Assembly: GCA_026786145.1 (NCBI GenBank)
Contig: JAJAYQ010000087.1
Location: 1 to 33,525, forward strand
Source of the DNA: Spirochaetaceae bacterium
Lineage (GTDB): Bacteria; Actinomycetota; Actinomycetes; JACCUZ01
DNA: 33,525 bases
Direction: 5' to 3'
Under the pieces are notes generated by a model that was given only the letters and a program-made list of their open reading frames with translations, searched no databases and was not told where the DNA came from. Both the position numbers and the translations under genes were made by a program. The first letter of the stretch is position 1; every line of letters starts with the position of its first letter. Shown here in pieces: positions 29,590 to 33,525 of this stretch.

Positions 29590-32500
29590 GCAGGGCCGAC
29601 TCCGCACCGAGGGCGACCGAGCGCTCCCAGTCACCGTCGCCGGGGCGCGAGAGGCCCGACAGGAAGTCCGGTACTCGCGCCGCGGGCATCGGCACGGCGA
29701 GATGGAACCCCTGGCCCACGCTGTAGCCCAGGGACAGCAGCGAGGCCCACTGCTCCGGGCGCTCGATGCCCTCCGCGACCACCGCGGAGAGCCCCAGCGC
29801 CTCCGCGAGGTCCTTGATGGTGCGCACCAGCCCGGACTCGGTGTCGGTCCCCGGCAGCGCCTCGACGAACTCCTGGGCCAGCTTCAAGCCGTTGACCGGC
29901 AGCGTCTGCAGGTAGCTCAGCGAGGAGTAACCGGTGCCGAAGTCATCGATGTAGAGGTGCAGCCCCAGCTCGGCGAGCGCGTTGAGCCGCTCCACGATGA
30001 CGCCATCACCTGGCAGCAGCACGCTCTCGGTGATCTCCAGCACGACCGTGGTCGGGTCGATCCCGCTGGCCCTGATGATGCTGCGTACTTCGTCGACGAT
30101 GGAGGGCTCCTGGAGCTGCCGCCCGCTGATGTTCACGGCGATGCGCAGGTCCTGGTGACCCGTGTTTCCCCGCTGCCAGCCGACGGCCGCGCGCAGAGCA
30201 GTTCTCAGCACCATGGCGCCCAGGGGGACGATGAGCCCCGTCTCCTCGGCGAGGGTGATGAACTGTCCTGGCGCGAGCAGTCCGAGGTCCGGGTGCTCCC
30301 AGCGGACCAGGGCTTCCAGCCCGATGATCTTGCTGCTCTCGAGAGCGACCAGCGGCTGGTAGTGGACGACGAGTTCGTCGCGCTCGAGGGCGTGGCGCAG
30401 GTCACTGGTGAGGGACAGGCGGGCCAGTGCGGTCTGGTGCATCGTCGAGGCGAAGACGGCGAAGCGGTTCTTGCCGTTCCTCTTGGCGTCGTAGAGCGCG
30501 AGGTCCGCGTTGCGCATGAGGTCCTCGGGCGTGAGCGGTCCGGCGTGGCCGAGGGCGATGCCGATGCTTGCGCCCGTCGAGACCTCGGTGCCTCCCACGT
30601 CGAAGGGACGAGCCAGCGCCTCGAGCAGCCGCCGGGCGATGTCCGTGCAGTGCTCGTCGCCCTCCACGTCCTCGAGCAGGACGGCGAACTCGTCGCCCCC
30701 CAGCCGGGCTGCGGTGTCCCCGTCGCGGAGACACTCCCGCAAGCGCCCGGTCATCTCGCGCAGCAGGGTGTCGCCGGCGGCGTGACCGAGGCTGTCGTTG
30801 ACGTTCTTGAAGTCGTCGAGGTCGATGAAGAGCACGCCGTACCCACCGGCGCCCCGGGACCGGGCCATGGCGTGGCCCAGCCGGTCCCGGAAGAGCGCGC
30901 GGTTGGCGAGACCGGTGAGGGCGTCGTGGAAGGCCTGGTGGGTCAGCTGCTCCTCGAGCTGGTGGCGCTCGGTGATGTCGTGGCAGGTGATGACAAAGCC
31001 CATCAGGTCCTCGTCGATCACCTCGGTCACGACCGCGTCGACGTGGCAGATGTGCCCGTCCTCGGTGTTGAGCCGGATCTCCCCGCGCGCAGGGCGCCCG
31101 CCCTGGGCGAGGCTGACGAGGTCGCGGGCGGCGGCCCGGTCCACATCGGCCACCACGTCCAGCCAGTTCATGCCCAGCAGCTCCGGCGCGGGCATGCCCA
31201 CGATCGGCTCGACCGCCGGTGTCACATGCACCACGGTCAGGTCGTGGTCGAGGATGCAGATCACGTCGGAGGCGTAGCGCAGCATCAGTCGCAGCCGTCG
31301 CTCGCTGCGGCGCTCGACCATGATCTGACCGATGTCCAGCCGTTCGAGGGCGAGCTTCATGGTGGCGGCGAGCGCATGAAGCGCCTCGACGGTCTCGTGC
31401 GACGGCGGCGCCTGGACGGCCACCATGCCTGCCTCACGCCCGAGACCGCGGGCCGGCAGCGCGAGCAGCACCAGGCTGGAGGTGCTCGGCACCCCCAGCG
31501 TCGCGTGCAGCAGCGACGGACCGGGGAGCACCCCGACGCCCTCGTCGGGGTCGGGGAAGGCGGCGAGCTCGGAGGAGTCGAGGAAGGTCGCGACCTCCTC
31601 GTCGTCCGAGGCGTGCGCCACGGTCCCGCCGGGGTCGCCGTCGACGCGCCAGGCACGGCTGCCGTTCTGGTCGAGCAGCTCCTGTGCCGCGTCGAGGGCG
31701 GCGTCCCGGACGCCGACCCGGTCCGCAGCGCCGACCAGCGCCCCGGTCGCTGCGCGCAGGACGTGCTCGCGGCGCAGGGTCAGGCGCAGCCGTGAGAGCA
31801 GGCTTCCGATGCGCAGCAGAGCCAGGCCGAACAGGATGATGGCGCCGCCGAGGACGATCGCGATCTTGAGGGCCGCTCCGCCGGTGGGGTGCGTCAGGGT
31901 CAGCACCGGAGGAGCGAGGCAGGCCAGGGCCAGCAGCCCGACGAAGCGTCGTGTCGTCACGAGGGGCGCCGGCCCGGTGATCTGCGCCGGCCGGCCCATG
32001 CCCGGGTGGCGGACCGCGAGCACGAGCAGCCCGAATGCCGGGAGCCAGCCGAGGCTGATCAGCGGCCTGTCCCAGAGCGCGGCCGCGACCTCGGCGGCGA
32101 TACCGGTCAGCAGGCCGGCGAGCAGGAGCCGCGCCGCCCCGTCCGGTGACCCGGCGACGGCGAAGGCGAGACGGGCGGCGACGAACAGGACAAGCAGGTA
32201 GCCCAGCGGGTAGGAGCCGGCGACCACCTGGGTGGCGGCGTCGGAGTCGCTCAGCAGGACCGGAGCGATGAGTGACAGCCAGCCGGCCTGGGCCGCGGCG
32301 ACGGTGACGATGAGCGCGTCGAGCAGGCTGTCCTGGTCGTGGCGGATGCGGTCCCGCTGGAACGCCGTCACCGCAGCGGCCAGCCCGGGGTAGGCGAGCA
32401 GGCGTGGGATGTCGGCGTACGACGGGGAGGCGCCGCCGGAGAGGGCCACGGCGTGACCCACTGCGATGAGGGCCACCGAGACGGCGAGCAGCAGTCCGGG

Positions 32501-32590
32501 CAGGGGGTCGACGGGCTTGGAGCGACGGGTCATGAGCACCATTGCGAGCGCGGCGCCGACGCCGGCCAGCACCCAGAGGCCAGCCAGCAT
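29564..32590 (-). CDS. Membrane-bound GGDEF-EAL protein with PAS domain (c-di-GMP turnover)
   Basis: A 1008-residue protein. Residues 1-265 carry a multi-span membrane region (about eight helices). Residues 280-420 form a GAF-like region, and 430-545 a PAS domain (YASDVICILDHDLTVVHVTPAVE). The GGDEF domain is 550-715 with intact GGDEF at 631-635 and the inhibitory-site RDGD at 622-625. The EAL domain is 735-975 with EAL at 759-761, Asn820, Glu852, Asp882/883, Lys903, Glu940 and Gln960. Both cyclase and phosphodiesterase residues are present, so it may be bifunctional. The usual KID motif reads KLA, but the catalytic Lys is kept. The ATG at 32588-32590 follows GGAGGTGA. It lies between the mca pair and the DUF255 fragment. 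Confidence 0.93.
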   Translation of the reverse strand: MLAGLWVLAGVGAALAMVLMTRRSKPVDPLPGLLLAVSVALIAVGHAVALSGGASPSYADIPRLLAYPGLAAAVTAFQRDRIRHDQDSLLDALIVTVAAAQAGWLSLIAPVLLSDSDAATQVVAGSYPLGYLLVLFVAARLAFAVAGSPDGAARLLLAGLLTGIAAEVAAALWDRPLISLGWLPAFGLLVLAVRHPGMGRPAQITGPAPLVTTRRFVGLLALACLAPPVLTLTHPTGGAALKIAIVLGGAIILFGLALLRIGSLLSRLRLTLRREHVLRAATGALVGAADRVGVRDAALDAAQELLDQNGSRAWRVDGDPGGTVAHASDDEEVATFLDSSELAAFPDPDEGVGVLPGPSLLHATLGVPSTSSLVLLALPARGLGREAGMVAVQAPPSHETVEALHALAATMKLALERLDIGQIMVERRSERRLRLMLRYASDVICILDHDLTVVHVTPAVEPIVGMPAPELLGMNWLDVVADVDRAAARDLVSLAQGGRPARGEIRLNTEDGHICHVDAVVTEVIDEDLMGFVITCHDITERHQLEEQLTHQAFHDALTGLANRALFRDRLGHAMARSRGAGGYGVLFIDLDDFKNVNDSLGHAAGDTLLREMTGRLRECLRDGDTAARLGGDEFAVLLEDVEGDEHCTDIARRLLEALARPFDVGGTEVSTGASIGIALGHAGPLTPEDLMRNADLALYDAKRNGKNRFAVFASTMHQTALARLSLTSDLRHALERDELVVHYQPLVALESSKIIGLEALVRWEHPDLGLLAPGQFITLAEETGLIVPLGAMVLRTALRAAVGWQRGNTGHQDLRIAVNISGRQLQEPSIVDEVRSIIRASGIDPTTVVLEITESVLLPGDGVIVERLNALAELGLHLYIDDFGTGYSSLSYLQTLPVNGLKLAQEFVEALPGTDTESGLVRTIKDLAEALGLSAVVAEGIERPEQWASLLSLGYSVGQGFHLAVPMPAARVPDFLSGLSRPGDGDWERSVALGAESALLTDGQPHH

Positions 32591-32693
32591 CAACTCACCT
32601 CCGCGCAGAGCGGCGCCGACCACATGATGGTCCTATCGGCTTCCTGAGCGCAGACTTGAAACGAGCCTGGACTGTCATGGGCAGGATGGGAGC
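32591..32693. promoter_or_regulatory. Divergent region between the GGDEF-EAL gene and the broken DUF255 gene
   Basis: On the minus strand GGAGGTGA precedes the GGDEF-EAL ATG. On the plus strand CAGGAT (32682-32687) ends six bases before the GTG of the DUF255 fragment, and TTGAAA lies near 32656. The fragment thus keeps promoter-like sequence although its coding region is cut short. Confidence 0.35.
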
Positions 32694-32868
32694 GTGCCCA
32701 ACTGCCTGGTTCACGCCACCAGCCCGTACCTCCTCCAGCACCAGGACAACCCGGTGGACTGGTGGGAGCGGGGGGACGAGGCCTTTGCCGAAGCTCGCCG
32801 TCGGGACGTCCCGGTGCCGGTCTCGATCGGCTGGGCCGCCCGCCACTGGTGCCACGTGATGATCTAAG
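32694..32868 (+). pseudogene. Truncated DUF255 (thioredoxin-domain, YyaL/SSP411-like) gene
   Basis: GTG starts a 57-codon frame beginning [20 protein letters not shown], then [21 protein letters not shown] and [14 protein letters not shown] before TAA. This is the N-terminus of the DUF255 thioredoxin-domain family, whose members run to about 650-700 residues. Two defects are visible. The normal CHWC motif reads RHWC, so the first redox Cys is Arg. The frame also ends exactly where AHESFED normally follows, and no frame after the stop continues the family. In M. tuberculosis the equivalent gene (Rv1084) sits beside the mca cluster, which supports vertical descent followed by truncation. Confidence 0.85.
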
Positions 32869-32970
32869 TCATGTCGCCACGCTCACCGCACGTCTGTAAC
32901 CCCGAGTCAACGCTCAGAATCGGTTGTTCTGGCCCGCTGAGTGTCGACCGAAGTCGGATCGTCCCGGGGG

Positions 32971-32994
32971 TTCGTGGGTCTGTTTCGTGGGTCT
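32971..32994. repeat. 11-base direct repeat in the junction region
   Basis: TTCGTGGGTCT occurs at 32971-32981 and 32984-32994, separated by two bases. It may be a small duplication near the junction. No matching copy at an element's other end was seen inside the window. Confidence 0.6.
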
Positions 32995-33027
32995 ACCGGT
33001 GGGGCTCGGAGCCTGGCCTCCGGTAGA
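32992..33027 (-). terminator. Hairpin, possible terminator of the short minus-strand ORF
   Basis: TCTACCGG (32992-32999) pairs with CCGGTAGA (33020-33027), and after a T-T mismatch GG (33001-33002) pairs with CC (33017-33018). On the minus strand it lies about 40 bases after the stop of the ORF at 33067-33258. No T tract is present. Confidence 0.4.
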
Positions 33028-33066
33028 AGCGGGTGCGGCTGTCCTCGCCGCGCCACGGTGAGGGGC

Positions 33067-33258
33067 TCACGTTAGGTCGTCTGGTTGGTGCGCGAGTGCG
33101 TACGCCTCTCGTGCGAGCTCGTCGAGGTCGCTGTCGCGCGGCCAGTCTGCGAACTGGTCTCGGAGCGCGGCGATCTGCTCGGCGTCCAGGTCGTAGCGGG
33201 CGAACGTCCCCGCACGGCTGATCGTGCGCCGGTCCCAGATTGGACGTGAACCCGGCAA
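33067..33258 (-). CDS. Unrecognised short ORF, possible gene remnant
   Basis: A 63-codon frame from a TTG. Its latter part reads like a real soluble protein end: ARYDLDAEQIAALRDQFADW, then RDSDLDELAREAYALAHQ. It is acidic and helical with good codon use, unlike antisense noise. The frame is closed by a TGA about 15 bases upstream of the TTG, and no Shine-Dalgarno sequence is seen, so it may be the 3' remnant of a longer gene broken upstream. A hairpin follows. I do not recognise a family. Confidence 0.3.
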   Translation of the reverse strand: MPGSRPIWDRRTISRAGTFARYDLDAEQIAALRDQFADWPRDSDLDELAREAYALAHQPDDLT

Positions 33259-33412
33259 ACCACAGAGAGCTGTTCACCTTCTACCGCCCACCACGCCGGA
33301 TTCACTGGCACCCCGGTGCCGATGCTGGAGGCCGAGTAGCCCCACCTCGCCCACGCGATCATCGAGCAGGTCCTCGCCGGCCCGAAGAACGGGCCGAGCG
33401 CGCCCCTCCCGA

Positions 33413-33525
33413 TCAGCGACTCGGGGTGGCCGGTCGACGGCTGCCCGCGCGCACGCCTGGGACTGCTGCGGACAGCAGGCTGAGCAGTTCGCCGATGTGG
33501 TGGTCGTGTTCGAGGGGGTGCCGCA
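33413..33525 (-). CDS. Possible 3' end of a minus-strand gene entering from the right edge
   Basis: From the right edge the minus strand reads HPLEHDHHIGELLSLLSAAV and about 15 more codons, then TGA at 33413-33415. The pattern of a helix with spaced leucines and mostly G/C third positions suggests coding sequence. Only about 36 codons are visible and no family is recognised. Confidence 0.25.
   Translation of the reverse strand, partial: RHPLEHDHHIGELLSLLSAAVPGVRAGSRRPATPSR

Larger units (their letters stand above)
32869..33525. other. Poorly coding region after the DUF255 break, up to the window edge
   Basis: About 650 bases look less GC-rich than the rest, especially 32869-33000, and have no confident full-length gene. 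They hold an 11-base direct repeat TTCGTGGGTCT (32971-32981 and 32984-32994), a hairpin (32992-33027), a short minus-strand ORF (33067-33258) and possibly the 3' end of a minus-strand gene (33413-33525). The mix of short fragments in different frames suggests remnants at an insertion or deletion junction. No transposase, integrase or clear terminal inverted repeats were recognised. Confidence 0.5.

Noticed and set aside
29564-32590. Degenerate, receptor-only GGDEF-EAL protein
   Set aside because: GGDEF, the RDGD inhibitory site and all EAL catalytic residues (Glu759, Asn820, Glu852, Asp882/883, Lys903, Glu940, Gln960) are present, so inactivity is not supported.
32595-32859. Alternative frames on both strands across the DUF255 fragment
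   Set aside because: The frame from 32694 matches the DUF255 N-terminus almost residue by residue. The others have no recognisable content.
33072-33362. A 96-codon minus-strand frame near the right edge
   Set aside because: Its second half is Ser/Thr/Arg-rich antisense-like sequence overlapping the more protein-like frame at 33067-33258. No motif or ribosome site was found, though its first part could be decayed coding DNA.
1-33525. tRNA, rRNA or an integrated phage
   Set aside because: No cloverleaf-like segments with TTCGA-type T-loops in context, no rRNA-like stretches, and no integrase, capsid, terminase or transposase motifs were seen in any frame.

Overview
The window is very GC-rich, coding-dense DNA from a mycothiol-using actinobacterium. 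It carries a mycothiol S-conjugate amidase (mca), many GTG starts, 4-base ATGA/GTGA gene overlaps and repeated signs of leaderless transcripts. The run greA - DUF4307 gene - mca - small membrane gene - DUF255 gene matches, from memory, the order Rv1080c to Rv1084 of Mycobacterium tuberculosis, where metB lies next to greA. A Propionibacteriales/Nocardioidaceae-type organism would fit, but the sequence alone does not prove a genus.

Layout from left to right. (1) 3-1603: the end of a JmjC/cupin_4 protein, coupled to a sucrase/ferredoxin-like protein. (2) 3677 down to 1606, minus strand: GNAT acetyltransferase, DDAH-type arginine-modifying enzyme, MsrA. (3) 3713-6607: metB, an orphan GlmL/MutL-type ATPase and a small membrane protein. 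(4) 7403 down to 6640, minus: an ABM-fold protein and a P-loop kinase-like protein. (5) 7457-8686, minus: an MFS exporter, preceded by a non-coding interval with an 11-codon ORF, a tandem repeat and a hairpin. (6) 9144-10552: a six-Asp-box propeller protein coupled to a MoaD/ThiS-like protein ending in Gly-Gly. (7) 14012 down to 10549, minus: a MoxR/ChlI-like AAA ATPase and a VWA protein. (8) 14071-15285: ilvA. (9) 15463-17279: a DrrAB-type ABC exporter. (10) 17302-22916: the inositol operon iolG-iolC-aldolase-iolB-iolD, with 4-base overlaps at every junction. (11) 27964 down to 22948, minus: greA, an IolE-like protein, a Gfo/Idh/MocA oxidoreductase, a methyltransferase and fhs. (12) 28435 down to 28022, minus, the DUF4307 gene; then 28478-29589, mca and its small membrane neighbour. 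(13) 32590 down to 29564, minus: a large GGDEF-EAL protein. (14) 32694-32868: the first 57 codons of a DUF255 thioredoxin-domain gene, broken at a junction. Beyond it lies about 0.65 kb of poorly coding, less GC-rich DNA up to the right edge.

Functionally the window is mostly metabolic: methionine and isoleucine entry enzymes (MetB, IlvA), inositol breakdown (IolG, C, B, D, a Cgl0159-type aldolase and a detached IolE-like protein), one-carbon metabolism (Fhs), oxidative repair and detoxification (MsrA, Mca, two exporters). It also has a c-di-GMP switch protein and an AAA-VWA chaperone-like pair. No CRISPR array, tRNA, rRNA, intact transposase or phage module was seen. The points most worth a second look are a 28-base upstream motif shared by the propeller gene and the drrAB operon, the micro-ORF/tandem-repeat/hairpin interval upstream of the MFS gene, the orphan GlmL, a glycine in place of the expected catalytic aspartate of IolG, and the broken DUF255 gene at the right-hand junction.
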